Source of the DNA: Arcticimaribacter sp965277835
GTDB lineage: Bacteria > Bacteroidota > Bacteroidia > Flavobacteriales > Flavobacteriaceae
Assembly (NCBI GenBank): GCA_965277835.1
Contig: OZ255841.1
Coordinates: forward strand, 1,736,001-1,800,000
DNA length: 64,000 nucleotides
Direction: 5' to 3'
The position numbers were made by a program, and so were the translations under genes. The notes under the pieces were generated by a model. The model did no database searches. It saw only the letters and a list, made by a program, of their open reading frames with translations, and was not told where the DNA came from. Of this stretch, positions 1 to 8,412 are shown piece by piece; positions within the stretch are counted from its first letter, which is position 1; the number at the start of each line of letters is the position of its first letter.

Positions 1-636
1 TTTATTCCAAAAAACATTAAGTGCTTGAATTAATTTGAAACCAACACCACAACCACATAATTCTTTATAAGGATAATTGCAATCTGGCTGTTTTGGGTCT
101 AAAACTGCTATGGCATCTGGAATTTTATTTCCAGGTAAATGGTGGTCGCAAAGTATAAAATCGACACCCTTACTCTTTGCGTAAGCTACTTCTTCAGTTG
201 CTTTAATTCCACAATCCAAAGCTATAATTAGTTTAATATTTTTTTCTACAGCAACATCAATTCCTTGGTAAGAAATACCGTATCCTTCAGTATAACGGTC
301 AGGAACATATTTTATCACTTTTTCAAAATAAGGTTTTAGGAAAGAATACATAAGTGTAACTGAAGTAGTTCCATCTACATCATAATCTCCAAAAACCATA
401 ATAGCTTCTTGAGTTTTATAGGCTTCATCAATTCGTTCTACTGCACGTTGCATACCTTTCATTAAAAAAGGGTCGTGTAAATCTGCTAATTGTGGTCGAA
501 AAAATGCTTTTGCCGATTCAAAATCTTCAATTCCTCTTTGCACTAATATTGTTGCAATAGCTACAGGAACCCCCAAAGCTTTTTGAAGAAAATCAACTTT
601 ATTAAAATCTGGTAATTGTTTAGCTTCCCAATGCAT
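1..636 (-). CDS. recJ: Single-stranded-DNA exonuclease RecJ, N-terminal part (gene cut by window edge)
   Basis: RecJ degrades single-stranded DNA 5' to 3' in recombinational and mismatch repair. The 212 codons visible start at ATG 636 and run off the left edge, so only the N-terminal part of the DHH phosphoesterase domain is present. Motif I DYDVDG is at residues 84-89, DCG at 141-143 and the DHH motif at 164-166, followed by a glycine-rich CGCGVGF stretch near 194-200; these aspartates and histidines bind the catalytic metals in the family. The gene is the last of a minus-strand cluster, 9 bases downstream of rsmI. The C-terminal OB-fold and DHHA1 region cannot be checked. Confidence 0.95.
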   Translation of the reverse strand, partial: MHWEAKQLPDFNKVDFLQKALGVPVAIATILVQRGIEDFESAKAFFRPQLADLHDPFLMKGMQRAVERIDEAYKTQEAIMVFGDYDVDGTTSVTLMYSFLKPYFEKVIKYVPDRYTEGYGISYQGIDVAVEKNIKLIIALDCGIKATEEVAYAKSKGVDFILCDHHLPGNKIPDAIAVLDPKQPDCNYPYKELCGCGVGFKLIQALNVFWNK

Positions 637-645
637 TTTATGTTT

Positions 646-1314
646 TTAATTTCCTCCAATGCACAAAACAAACTCACCCTTAGGGGCTTTTTGTTCAAGC
701 CGTTGTTTAACTTCTAGTAATGTGCCTCGGTAAGTTTCTTCATGAAGTTTGGTTAACTCCCTCGAAAAACTAGCGGGTCGGTTTGCACCAAAATAAGTTA
801 TGCATTGTGTTAGTGTTTTAATTATTCTATGAGGAGACTCATATAAAATGACTGTTCTTGTTTCTTCTGCTAATTGCTGTAAACGTGTTTGTCTTCCTTT
901 TTTGGGAGGTAAAAACCCTTCGAAAATAAACCGCTCACTTGGTAAACCGCTTTGAAGCAAAGCAGGAATAAAAGCTGTTGCACCTGGGAGACTTTCAATT
1001 TCAATTTGGTTTATAATTGCCTCTCGAATTAATAAATACCCTGGGTCAGAAATTGAAGGCGTACCTGCATCCGAAATTAATGCTATTTGCTGACCCTCTT
1101 TCAGTTTAGAAATTATAGATGTAAGAATATTATGTTCATTGTGCATATGATAGCTTTGAAGAGGTGTAGAAACCTCATAATGCCTCAAAAGCTTTTTACT
1201 TGTTCGAGTGTCTTCTGCTAAAATTAAATCTACATAAGATAGAACTTCTACTGCACGAAAAGTCATATCTTTTAGATTACCTATTGGGGTTGGTATTAAA
1301 AAAAGTTTCCCCAC
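646..1314 (-). CDS. rsmI: 16S rRNA (cytidine1402-2'-O)-methyltransferase RsmI
   Basis: RsmI uses S-adenosylmethionine to methylate the ribose of C1402 in the decoding centre of 16S rRNA. The 222-residue product opens with the family signature IPTPIGNLKDMTFRA and carries the SAM-pocket motif SDAGTPSISDPG near residues 80-91 and LPGATAF after residue 105, all typical of the tetrapyrrole-methylase fold. It lacks the short C-terminal extension found in some proteobacterial homologues, as is usual in this phylum. The start is GTG at 1314, placed directly before the conserved GKLFLIPTP, three bases after the stop of the DoxX-like gene, so the two are probably co-transcribed and translationally coupled. 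Confidence 0.95.
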   Translation of the reverse strand: MGKLFLIPTPIGNLKDMTFRAVEVLSYVDLILAEDTRTSKKLLRHYEVSTPLQSYHMHNEHNILTSIISKLKEGQQIALISDAGTPSISDPGYLLIREAIINQIEIESLPGATAFIPALLQSGLPSERFIFEGFLPPKKGRQTRLQQLAEETRTVILYESPHRIIKTLTQCITYFGANRPASFSRELTKLHEETYRGTLLEVKQRLEQKAPKGEFVLCIGGN

Positions 1315-1317
1315 AAA

Positions 1318-1671
1318 CTAACGTACTTTATTTTTTAAGGCATAGGAGGTTAACAATAGAATCATAGCTGCTATAGCTCCACCCATTTCACCGTCACCAA
1401 TGGCATTATGTGCCATAATGGCAAGGGTAAAGTTAAAAAACAGCCCTGCATAAGCCCACTCTATAAGGTTTTTTGACCGATGCCTAAGAAGTGTAACAAT
1501 TGCTAAAACTTTAGCTACTGCCAAAGGAATTACAATATGTGTTGGGTAACCTAAAGATTTGAATACTTCTTTTATTTCCTCGGTTTTAAAAAAATACATA
1601 GTTGCACTAAATAAAATCATTAGCGAAAGTAAACCTGTTACTATCCAATAAACTACTTTTTGTGTTTTCAT
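1318..1671 (-). CDS. DoxX-like small membrane protein
   Basis: This 117-residue protein has four hydrophobic segments (about residues 8-27, 43-62, 71-90 and 95-112) with a short charged stretch KTEEIKEVFKSLGYP between the first two, which is the layout of DoxX-like (DUF417/DoxX_2) proteins in Bacteroidota. Members sit in the inner membrane; a role in redox or stress handling is suggested for some but is not established here. It lies between a hypothetical gene and rsmI with gaps of 11 and 3 bases, so it is probably part of that operon. No catalytic residues are recognisable. Family assignment is fairly sure, function is not. Confidence 0.75.
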   Translation of the reverse strand: MKTQKVVYWIVTGLLSLMILFSATMYFFKTEEIKEVFKSLGYPTHIVIPLAVAKVLAIVTLLRHRSKNLIEWAYAGLFFNFTLAIMAHNAIGDGEMGGAIAAMILLLTSYALKNKVR

Positions 1672-1682
1672 AAAATTTATTT

Positions 1683-2252
1683 TTAGTTAAAATTTTTCTC
1701 TATTATTTGATAAAATCGTTTTTCGTAAGTTTCTTTCCCTTCCCAAAAATTATATTCGGGTTTTACTAGTTTCTCTAAAAAAAAGCACGCTTCTTCAAAG
1801 TCTTGATACGTTTGTAGTTGGTTAATTACCCGTTGGTATTCTTCAGGGTTTTCATTAAATAAATTTTTAATAAAAGCGAGACGATCATTTAAACCAATTT
1901 TTAGCCCTTTACCCAATGTGTCGTTTAAATTTTTAGAAGTTCGTTGAATCGTTTCTTTTTCAATAACGTCGTTGCTTTCTTTTCTAATAAAAACAGGTTC
2001 ATCAATTGGATTTGAAAATAAGTTTTCTGAATCTAGGACTTTTGTTTCGATTATAGTCTCTTTAGTAAGCACTTCTTTTTTTTCCTCAAATTCTATGTTC
2101 TGTGGTTTATTCTTTTGCTCATATTCAACAATTGCTAATTGTTTTTGTAATGTCCTTATTCGTGCTTCTAAACTTGGAATATCAAGATTATCTCCTTCAT
2201 CCAAAATGGATTGTGCAATAGCTCGTAATTCATTAATAAGGCTATTAATCAT
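1683..2252 (-). CDS. Hypothetical coiled-coil protein of the rsmI operon
   Basis: I do not recognise a functional family. The frame is open from a TTG at 2288, but the ATG at 2252 (MINSLINELRAIAQ) is the more likely start and gives 189 residues. The first 60 residues are predicted helical with a heptad-like pattern, the middle is rich in Glu, Lys and Thr and looks unstructured, and the C-terminal 70 residues (GLKIGLNDRLAFIKNLF onwards) are a compact helical, aromatic-rich domain. There is no signal peptide or membrane segment, so it should be cytoplasmic. It heads the minus-strand cluster with the DoxX-like gene, rsmI and recJ. The same C-terminal pattern is, from memory, common in flavobacterial hypothetical proteins. 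Confidence 0.6.
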   Translation of the reverse strand: MINSLINELRAIAQSILDEGDNLDIPSLEARIRTLQKQLAIVEYEQKNKPQNIEFEEKKEVLTKETIIETKVLDSENLFSNPIDEPVFIRKESNDVIEKETIQRTSKNLNDTLGKGLKIGLNDRLAFIKNLFNENPEEYQRVINQLQTYQDFEEACFFLEKLVKPEYNFWEGKETYEKRFYQIIEKNFN

Positions 2253-2583
2253 AAAAATAGTACTCGTTTGAAGTATTCGTTTTAACACTTTTGTTAGTGT
2301 TGTTTAAAATTACAAAAATGTTTTTAGAAAAACATCGTAAAGCAAAATGAACAATATGAAAACAAAATTTTTAACGCCTTTTAAGGATGCTTATTACGTT
2401 ATAAAAAGAGTTATTATTGGTACTATTTTTGACTAATCCAAGAATATATTAAGTTGAACATCCTAGGCGTAGAAGTGTACCTAACTATCTTAATGAGATA
2501 TTCTTTGTTTCTTGTTTACTTACAATTTTAAAGATAAAAAGCCTTTATTAAGAAATATTAAAGAAGAGTAGAAAAAGATTTAA
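2253..2583. other. Intergenic region between glmS and the rsmI operon
   Basis: This gap holds no clear gene. It must contain the promoter of the hypothetical-DoxX-rsmI-recJ cluster and the end of the glmS transcript, but I see no perfect TAnnTTTG element and no strong hairpin with a T-run. A six-base inverted repeat (AACACT at 2284-2289, AGTGTT at 2296-2301) lies about 32-49 bases upstream of the preferred ATG at 2252 and could be an operator. A 29-codon plus-strand frame starts with ATG at 2347; it is listed as a finding only. Confidence 0.5.
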
Positions 2584-4434
2584 TTATTCTACCGTAACCG
2601 ATTTCGCTAAATTTCTAGGTTGATCTACGTTACACCCTCGTTCAACTGCGATATAGTAGGATAAAAGTTGCAAGGGGATTGTTGTTAAAATCGGAGAAAA
2701 GCAATCTGAAGACTCAGGTATTTCTATGCAATAATCTGCTAAATCTTTTACACGTTGATCTCCTCCACTTGCTATAGCTATAATACGTCCTTTTCTCGAT
2801 TTTATTTCTTGAATATTGCTAATTACTTTGTCGTAGTGTCCTTTTTTAGTGGCAATAACTACTACTGGCATTTGCTCATCGATTAGTGCAATAGGCCCAT
2901 GTTTCATTTCGGCGGCAGGATACCCTTCTGCATGGATATAAGAAATTTCTTTGAGCTTTAATGCACCTTCTAAGGCTACGGGGAAGTTATATCCTCTACC
3001 TAAATATATACAATTTGTGGTATCAATGAACGAAGAGGCAACCTCTTTAACTAAGTGTGCCTGTTCTAAAATTTGAGTAACTTTTTCGGGTAAAGAATCT
3101 AACTCTAATAGATGATATTGATAATCAGAACGAGAAAGCGTACCTTTTACTTTTCCTAAATGTAGTGACAACAAAGATAAAACAGTTATTTGTGTAGTAA
3201 ACGCTTTAGTTGAAGCTACACCTATTTCGGGCCCTGCGTGTGTATAACAACCCGTATCGGTAAGCCTCGAAATAGTAGAACCTACTACATTGCAAACGCC
3301 AAAAACAAAAGCGCCTCTTTCTTTGGCAATATTAATAGCTGCGATTGTATCTGCTGTTTCTCCCGATTGTGATATTGCTATTACAATATCATCAGAGAAA
3401 ATTATAGGGTCACGATATCTAAATTCTGAGGCATATTCAACTTCAACAGGGATACGCGTAAATGTTTCTAATAAATACTCGGCTACTAAACCAGCGTGCC
3501 AAGACGTTCCACAAGCAATAATTAAAATTCGCTTTGCTTTCAAGAATTTATTTTCGTGTTCTCTCAAACTAGACATATTAATTACGCCCTTATTTGAAAG
3601 TAACCTTCCACGAAGTGTATCTCTAATCGCCTTAGGTTGTTCAAATATTTCTTTAAGCATAAAGTGATCATAGCCTCCTTTTTGAATGTTTTCTAAACTC
3701 ATTTGAAGTTCTTCGACATAGGGTTCAATAACCTTTTCGTCATCAATTATTTTGCGAATAGTTATTTCGCGGTCATATCGAATAATTGCTAAATGTTCTT
3801 CTTCTAAATAAATTACATTTTTTGTGTATTCAATAAATGGGGTCGCATCAGAAGCTATAAAAAACTCATCTGTCCCAATGCCGATAGCCAAAGGACTACC
3901 AAGGCGGGCGGCAACTAGTTCGTTAGGTTTGCGTTTGTCGAAAACAACAATAGCATAAGCCCCAACAACTTGATTTAAAGCAATTTGAACTGCTTTTCCG
4001 AGTTTTACTTTTTCTTTTTTTTGAACATCTTCAATAAGATTTACTAAGACTTCGGTATCGGTATCGGAATTAAAAAAATATCCTCGCTGAATAAGCTCTT
4101 CTTTTATTGCAGCATAGTTTTCAATAATTCCGTTATGAATAATCACTAAATTTTCGGAATTAGATGTTTGAGGGTGTGCATTCAAATCATTTGGCACTCC
4201 ATGTGTAGCCCAACGCGTATGCCCAATTCCTATTATTGAATGGGTAAAATCATGGTCTCCAATCTTAGCCTCGAGGTCACTTACTTTCCCTGCGGTTTTA
4301 ACAGTGTGTAATTGACCATTGCCATAAAGCGAAACTCCAGTACTGTCATAGCCTCTATACTCTAATCGCTTTAGCCCTTTAATGATTATTGGTAATGCTT
4401 GTTTTTGTCCAATATAAGCAACGATGCCACACAT
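2584..4434 (-). CDS. glmS: Glutamine--fructose-6-phosphate aminotransferase (isomerizing) GlmS
   Basis: GlmS makes glucosamine-6-phosphate from fructose-6-phosphate and glutamine, the first step to UDP-GlcNAc for peptidoglycan and lipopolysaccharide. The product is 616 residues. The N-terminal glutaminase domain begins MCGIVAYIG, so Cys2 becomes the N-terminal nucleophile after methionine removal; this fixes the start at ATG 4434 rather than the TTG two codons upstream. GHTRWATHG near residue 78 and the two SIS sugar-binding domains (ACGTSWHAG with SQSGETADT; then LGRGYNFPVALEGALKLKE) follow, and the protein ends with the family signature NLAKSVTVE. It is the last gene of a minus-strand operon, 9 bases after the DUF4270 gene. 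I saw no glmS ribozyme. Confidence 0.98.
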   Translation of the reverse strand: MCGIVAYIGQKQALPIIIKGLKRLEYRGYDSTGVSLYGNGQLHTVKTAGKVSDLEAKIGDHDFTHSIIGIGHTRWATHGVPNDLNAHPQTSNSENLVIIHNGIIENYAAIKEELIQRGYFFNSDTDTEVLVNLIEDVQKKEKVKLGKAVQIALNQVVGAYAIVVFDKRKPNELVAARLGSPLAIGIGTDEFFIASDATPFIEYTKNVIYLEEEHLAIIRYDREITIRKIIDDEKVIEPYVEELQMSLENIQKGGYDHFMLKEIFEQPKAIRDTLRGRLLSNKGVINMSSLREHENKFLKAKRILIIACGTSWHAGLVAEYLLETFTRIPVEVEYASEFRYRDPIIFSDDIVIAISQSGETADTIAAINIAKERGAFVFGVCNVVGSTISRLTDTGCYTHAGPEIGVASTKAFTTQITVLSLLSLHLGKVKGTLSRSDYQYHLLELDSLPEKVTQILEQAHLVKEVASSFIDTTNCIYLGRGYNFPVALEGALKLKEISYIHAEGYPAAEMKHGPIALIDEQMPVVVIATKKGHYDKVISNIQEIKSRKGRIIAIASGGDQRVKDLADYCIEIPESSDCFSPILTTIPLQLLSYYIAVERGCNVDQPRNLAKSVTVE

Positions 4435-4443
4435 AAGCAATAG

Positions 4444-6300
4444 TTAATTTTTTGAATAATCAGTATAAATTAGTTCTAATTCTAATTTTAAATCTTTAAA
4501 CTCATCTTTTGGATTTGACCCAATTAAAATAGAACCCAAAGGGTTTAATATTGAAGCGGTCGGATAAAAAATCTCTTCTTCTTTTCCGTTTTCAAGAATC
4601 TTGGCTTCTCTTGTAGAAGGATCATTAATATTTGATAACACAGTTAGGCTTAGAGCAACATTTGTAGAGTCATTACGGATTATATCATTGATATGCTGTG
4701 TAATTTTAAATTTATACCGATGAGGTATTTCATTTTTATATTCTAAAATTCCACCAAACACAAATTTATCATCATTCCCACCACCATTAGTTGTTATATC
4801 TCCAAGATAATCTTTTAATGGAGTACGGCTTTTTCTATTATATAAATATAAGCGATCTGCAATTAAGTCTCCTTTCTTCCAGTCCTTTACTGAAGAAGGA
4901 TCTACATAGAAGACTAAATTAGCTTCGTTTATTAACCAATTATTTTTACGCAACTCTGCTAATTTTGTGTCAGCAGAACCATCTTCAATATTTCCAAATA
5001 ATTCTATTGACGAGAGTAATCCAAGACCTCCTTTGACAAATAATTTATCTACACTTTCTTTTTGCTCAGCAGCTTGCTCAATTTGCGGGTTTGACAAAGA
5101 GTTTTCAAGATAATTAACGGATAAAGAAGGTGTTAAAATAAAAGTTCTTTTGATTTGCTCAGTTGTGTCATCTGTTGTATCGTCTGCTGTATCGTTGTCG
5201 TTATAAGAATCGTATTTATAGGTAACCGTAATATTTGCCCCAGAAAAGTTAAGAAGCATATATAAATCATCTGATGGATTTTCCATTCGAATAAATATTC
5301 CTCGTATATACTTTTTAAAATTAGTGCTTACTGCTAAAGAATCAGATCCTTCAATATCAAGGAATTTTTTTTGAAAAAAATCTGTTTTAAGCGGAACTCG
5401 AATTCGAGGTGAGCGGCGATTTTCTACTAAAGTAGTTTCATCTACGTCAGTAGTAGCTTCATCGTCTTCTTCGTAATTTACTCGTATTTCATCAAAATTT
5501 AATTTATATGTACCATCATATAAGTTTTCGCCAACAAAATTTTCTTTGTATAAATCGCGAGATGAATAATAGTTTTGAGAGGTTTCAAAGTTATTATTTG
5601 GATCAAGGTCATTTAGATAATAAGTGAGTTCATCGATTTTTAAATTGAAAGAGGCGTTTCTATTTCCAAAAATGGAATCAACATCATATACTCTATTCTC
5701 CACTTGATATCCCGAATTATCCTCGTCATCAGCATCTAATATTCCATCACCATCACTATCATTACTTAATGGGTTAGTACCAGCATTTGTTTCAACAGCA
5801 TCTGTAATTGAATCGCCGTCCGAGTCACTCGTAGGGTCATTAGGGTCGCTATCAAAAATGTCAATTACGCCATCAGAGTCTGTGTCAGTTTGATTATAAA
5901 GAAATGGAATTTCAAGATATGCGGAAACGACTGTTTCGTTTTCTTCGATTACTTTAATATTATCTGGATCTCCATCACGTTCTTGTTCGGCAGTATATAC
6001 TCCAAAACGTGCGGTAGGATTTAGATTTAATTGTGAGATTATATAAGCAGATGATTTTCCAATGTTTGGTATATTAATATCCCCTAACTGCAGAATAGTT
6101 CCCCCATTAGTCTGTACTTCAGAAATAATTTTTTCTTGAGAAGAATGAACTGGTAATTTTATCTTATCTGTTTTAAAATTATCTGTGGTAAATAGAGTAT
6201 AACCTACAGTATTAAAGTCTTTGTTACAAGAAGTAATAGTAAATAATAGTAGTAATAAAGAGAAAATATAATTCTTTATAGTAGTTACCGAAAATTTCAT
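4444..6300 (-). CDS. DUF4270 family lipoprotein with a thrombospondin-type-3-like insert
   Basis: The 618-residue protein has a lipoprotein signal peptide (hydrophobic run at 12-22, lipobox TITSC with Cys25). The body, with its two long beta-rich halves and a late NNWLINEANLVFYVD segment, matches the DUF4270 family found in Bacteroidota, usually in this same position between the glycogen synthase-like gene and glmS. Function in the family is not established; outer-membrane attachment is inferred from the lipobox. Residues 139-197 are an aspartate-rich insert with DSDGD and DTDSDG calcium-binding-type repeats like thrombospondin type 3. A second short acid and threonine run (DNDTADDTTDDTTE) lies in the middle. 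It is co-transcribed with its neighbours (gaps of 4 and 9 bases). Confidence 0.85.
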   Translation of the reverse strand: MKFSVTTIKNYIFSLLLLLFTITSCNKDFNTVGYTLFTTDNFKTDKIKLPVHSSQEKIISEVQTNGGTILQLGDINIPNIGKSSAYIISQLNLNPTARFGVYTAEQERDGDPDNIKVIEENETVVSAYLEIPFLYNQTDTDSDGVIDIFDSDPNDPTSDSDGDSITDAVETNAGTNPLSNDSDGDGILDADDEDNSGYQVENRVYDVDSIFGNRNASFNLKIDELTYYLNDLDPNNNFETSQNYYSSRDLYKENFVGENLYDGTYKLNFDEIRVNYEEDDEATTDVDETTLVENRRSPRIRVPLKTDFFQKKFLDIEGSDSLAVSTNFKKYIRGIFIRMENPSDDLYMLLNFSGANITVTYKYDSYNDNDTADDTTDDTTEQIKRTFILTPSLSVNYLENSLSNPQIEQAAEQKESVDKLFVKGGLGLLSSIELFGNIEDGSADTKLAELRKNNWLINEANLVFYVDPSSVKDWKKGDLIADRLYLYNRKSRTPLKDYLGDITTNGGGNDDKFVFGGILEYKNEIPHRYKFKITQHINDIIRNDSTNVALSLTVLSNINDPSTREAKILENGKEEEIFYPTASILNPLGSILIGSNPKDEFKDLKLELELIYTDYSKN

Positions 6301-6304
6301 AAAT

Positions 6305-7108
6305 TTAAATAATGTGGTTATTGAAGAAATTCACATACGCATTTTCATTCGCAATGTCTTCAAAAGGTAAGAGAGGAATTTTTTTAGAATTTATATTAGA
6401 TAAAATAGATTTAGGGGTATCTTCTCCAGAGAGTATAACCCCATCCGAGAAATTGACAGCTAAATTGATAAGGTTCTCGTAAGTTGACTCGGCTAATAAA
6501 TTTTGATCTAGGGTGTCAATATTATTAAAAGCAATTTTCTTGTGAAGAGAAGAAGATACTTTTCCATCAAAGTCTTTAGGATATATAGAGGTAACTATTT
6601 TACTTGATTCAAATATAGGGTCATCAGCTAAATATGTTTTCATGTACGCTGGGAACAAAGACGTAAACCATCCGTGGAGGTGGATAATGTCGGGAGACCA
6701 ATTTAGCTTTCTAACAGTTTCGACAACACCTTTAGTAAAGAAAACCATGCGTTCATCGTTATCAGAAAACAACTTTCCCGCTTCATCTTTAAGCATTGCT
6801 TTTCTTTTAAAGAAATCATCATTATCAATAAAATAGACTTGCATTCTCTCTTTAGGGATAGAAGCAACCTTGATAATTAAAGGCATATCCATATCATCAA
6901 TTACGATATTCATTCCTGATAAACGAATTACTTCATGAAGCTGATGCCTACGCTCATTTATAAGCCCATAACGAGGTATAAAAATTCTTGTTTCTCCCTC
7001 AGCATCATTAACACTTTTAGGGATTTGAAATGAATTTATTGCCTGTATTGATTGAGGCAAATAAGGGACAACCTCAGACGATATTATAAGGACTTTTTTA
7101 TCTAACAT
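6305..7108 (-). CDS. Glycogen/starch synthase-like protein, N-terminal (GT5) domain only
   Basis: The 267-residue protein aligns by eye with the N-terminal half of GT5 glycogen synthases: an ISSEVVPY opening, a conserved DDMDMPLIIK region and PDIIHLHGWFTSLFPAYMK near residues 138-156. It lacks the ADP-glucose-binding C-terminal Rossmann domain, so it is about half the length of a full GlgA (about 470 residues). Such short glycogen/starch synthase-like proteins are regular in Flavobacteriia at this spot, next to panC and DUF4270, so this looks like a family trait rather than a truncation. Whether it has transferase activity is doubtful. It is the first gene of the operon that ends with glmS; the promoter at 7146-7173 reads into it. 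Confidence 0.8.
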   Translation of the reverse strand: MLDKKVLIISSEVVPYLPQSIQAINSFQIPKSVNDAEGETRIFIPRYGLINERRHQLHEVIRLSGMNIVIDDMDMPLIIKVASIPKERMQVYFIDNDDFFKRKAMLKDEAGKLFSDNDERMVFFTKGVVETVRKLNWSPDIIHLHGWFTSLFPAYMKTYLADDPIFESSKIVTSIYPKDFDGKVSSSLHKKIAFNNIDTLDQNLLAESTYENLINLAVNFSDGVILSGEDTPKSILSNINSKKIPLLPFEDIANENAYVNFFNNHII

Positions 7109-7145
7109 AAAATAAGTTTAACTGGCTCTAGTTTAATAAGTTCAG

Positions 7146-7173
7146 CAAAATTACAAAAATTCTTTCGACCAAT
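7146..7173 (-). promoter_or_regulatory. Bacteroidota-type promoter for the glycogen synthase-like/DUF4270/glmS operon
   Basis: On the minus strand TTG (7171-7173), a 17-base spacer and TAATTTTG (7146-7153) match the Bacteroidota -33/-7 consensus TTG-N17-20-TAnnTTTG. The -7 element ends 37 bases upstream of the ATG at 7108. This is the best two-part promoter match noticed in the window. Confidence 0.65.
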
Positions 7174-7212
7174 ATAAAAAACAGTACTTTTAGCTTGTTA
7201 ATCTTTTGATAA

Positions 7213-8049
7213 ATGAATGTTTTTGATAGCCACGAGGAATTAAATAGTGCTAAAAAAGAAAATAATTTTAAATCTTTTGGGTTAGTCCCCACCATGGGTG
7301 CGCTTCATAAAGGACATATTACCTTGATAAAAAGAGCATTAAAAGACAATGAATTAGTAATAGTTTCTATTTTCGTAAATCCGACACAATTTGATAATTC
7401 TAATGATTTAGAGAATTACCCCAGAACTTTAGAAAAAGATTTATTATTATTAAAAGAATTAAATGCCAATATATGGGTTTATGCTCCTAAAGCATCAGAT
7501 TTATATAGAGGGTCATCAATTGCAGCTGAAAAATATGACTTTGGGTTTTTAGAAAAAACTATGGAAGGAATAAGCCGTTCGGATCATTTTCAGGGGGTTG
7601 CAACAGTTGTACAAAAGCTTTTCGAGGTTTTAAAACCTTCTTATGCCTATTTTGGAGAAAAGGATTATCAGCAATTATTAATAGTTAACGAATTAGTTTA
7701 TCAGAAAAAAATTCCTGTAAAAATAATTTCTTGCCCTATTGTTAGGGAGGCTGATGGTTTGGCAATGAGTTCGAGAAATGCAAGACTTAGCGAAAAACAA
7801 AGAACACGCGCTTCAATTATTTATAAGACACTTTTAAAAGTATTGACTTTAAAGAAGAATTACACATTAGACCAAATCGAATTATGGGTAAATAATTTTT
7901 TTAAAAAACAAACAGATTTCGAATTAGAATATTTTTGTATTGTAAACACAAAAACACTTCAAAAAACCTCCATATTAGAGAATTCTAAACGCGCATTTAT
8001 TGCAGTAAAAATAGGAGAGGTTCGATTAATAGACAACATCAAATTTTAA
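7213..8049 (+). CDS. panC: Pantothenate synthetase PanC
   Basis: PanC condenses pantoate and beta-alanine with ATP to give pantothenate, the coenzyme A precursor. The 278-residue protein shows the nucleotidyltransferase HIGH-type motif in VPTMGALHKGH (residues 25-35), the pantoate-binding IFVNPTQFDNSNDLENYPRT stretch, YFGEKDYQQL around residue 148 and the KMSKS-like MSSRN loop near 184-188. Length and motif order are normal. It starts the plus-strand cluster, divergent from the glycogen synthase-like operon, and is followed 12 bases later by panD, which supplies beta-alanine, so two steps of one pathway are adjacent. Confidence 0.97.
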   Translation: MNVFDSHEELNSAKKENNFKSFGLVPTMGALHKGHITLIKRALKDNELVIVSIFVNPTQFDNSNDLENYPRTLEKDLLLLKELNANIWVYAPKASDLYRGSSIAAEKYDFGFLEKTMEGISRSDHFQGVATVVQKLFEVLKPSYAYFGEKDYQQLLIVNELVYQKKIPVKIISCPIVREADGLAMSSRNARLSEKQRTRASIIYKTLLKVLTLKKNYTLDQIELWVNNFFKKQTDFELEYFCIVNTKTLQKTSILENSKRAFIAVKIGEVRLIDNIKF

Positions 8050-8057
8050 TACCTTTG
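8050..8057 (+). promoter_or_regulatory. Perfect -7 element TACCTTTG just before panD
   Basis: TACCTTTG matches the Bacteroidota -7 consensus exactly and ends four bases before the panD ATG at 8062. Transcription from it would start at or very near the initiation codon, giving a leaderless panD message. No clear -33 TTG is present at the expected distance. Confidence 0.45.
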
Positions 8058-8061
8058 CAAA

Positions 8062-8412
8062 ATGCAAATAGAAATTTTGAAGTCTAAAATTCACCGTGTT
8101 ACTGTAACAGGTGCAGAATTAAATTATATTGGAAGTATTACAATAGATAGTGCTTTAATAAAAGCCGCAAATCTTGTGCCTGGAGAAAAGGTTCAGATTG
8201 TAAATATTAATAATGGAGAACGATTAGAAACGTATGTAATAGAAGGAGAAGAAAACTCTGGAGAAATAACACTAAATGGACCTGCAGCGCGAAAAGTGCA
8301 AAAAGGTGATATCATTATCATCATTAGTTATTGTATAGTACCTTTTGAAAAAGCTAGCGAATATACCCCTATACTTTTATTCCCTAATGAGAATACAAAT
8401 TTGCTTCAATAA
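8062..8412 (+). CDS. panD: Aspartate 1-decarboxylase PanD (pyruvoyl enzyme)
   Basis: PanD decarboxylates aspartate to beta-alanine for pantothenate synthesis. The 116-residue proenzyme contains the self-cleavage site in LNYIGSITID: cleavage between the Gly and Ser at about residues 24-25 produces the pyruvoyl cofactor. The downstream NGERLETYVI and LNGPAARKVQKGD segments are the family's double-psi barrel core, with NGPAAR lining the active site. It follows panC and overlaps the next gene by one base (TAATG), so it is probably read both from the panC transcript and from its own -7 element. Confidence 0.97.
   Translation: MQIEILKSKIHRVTVTGAELNYIGSITIDSALIKAANLVPGEKVQIVNINNGERLETYVIEGEENSGEITLNGPAARKVQKGDIIIIISYCIVPFEKASEYTPILLFPNENTNLLQ

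Noticed and set aside
4435..4440. TTG two codons upstream as glmS start
   Set aside because: The catalytic cysteine must follow the initiator methionine directly, so ATG 4434 is required.
6305..7108. Glycogen synthase-like gene taken as a truncated pseudogene
   Set aside because: The short form with clean start and stop in this gene order is usual for flavobacteria.
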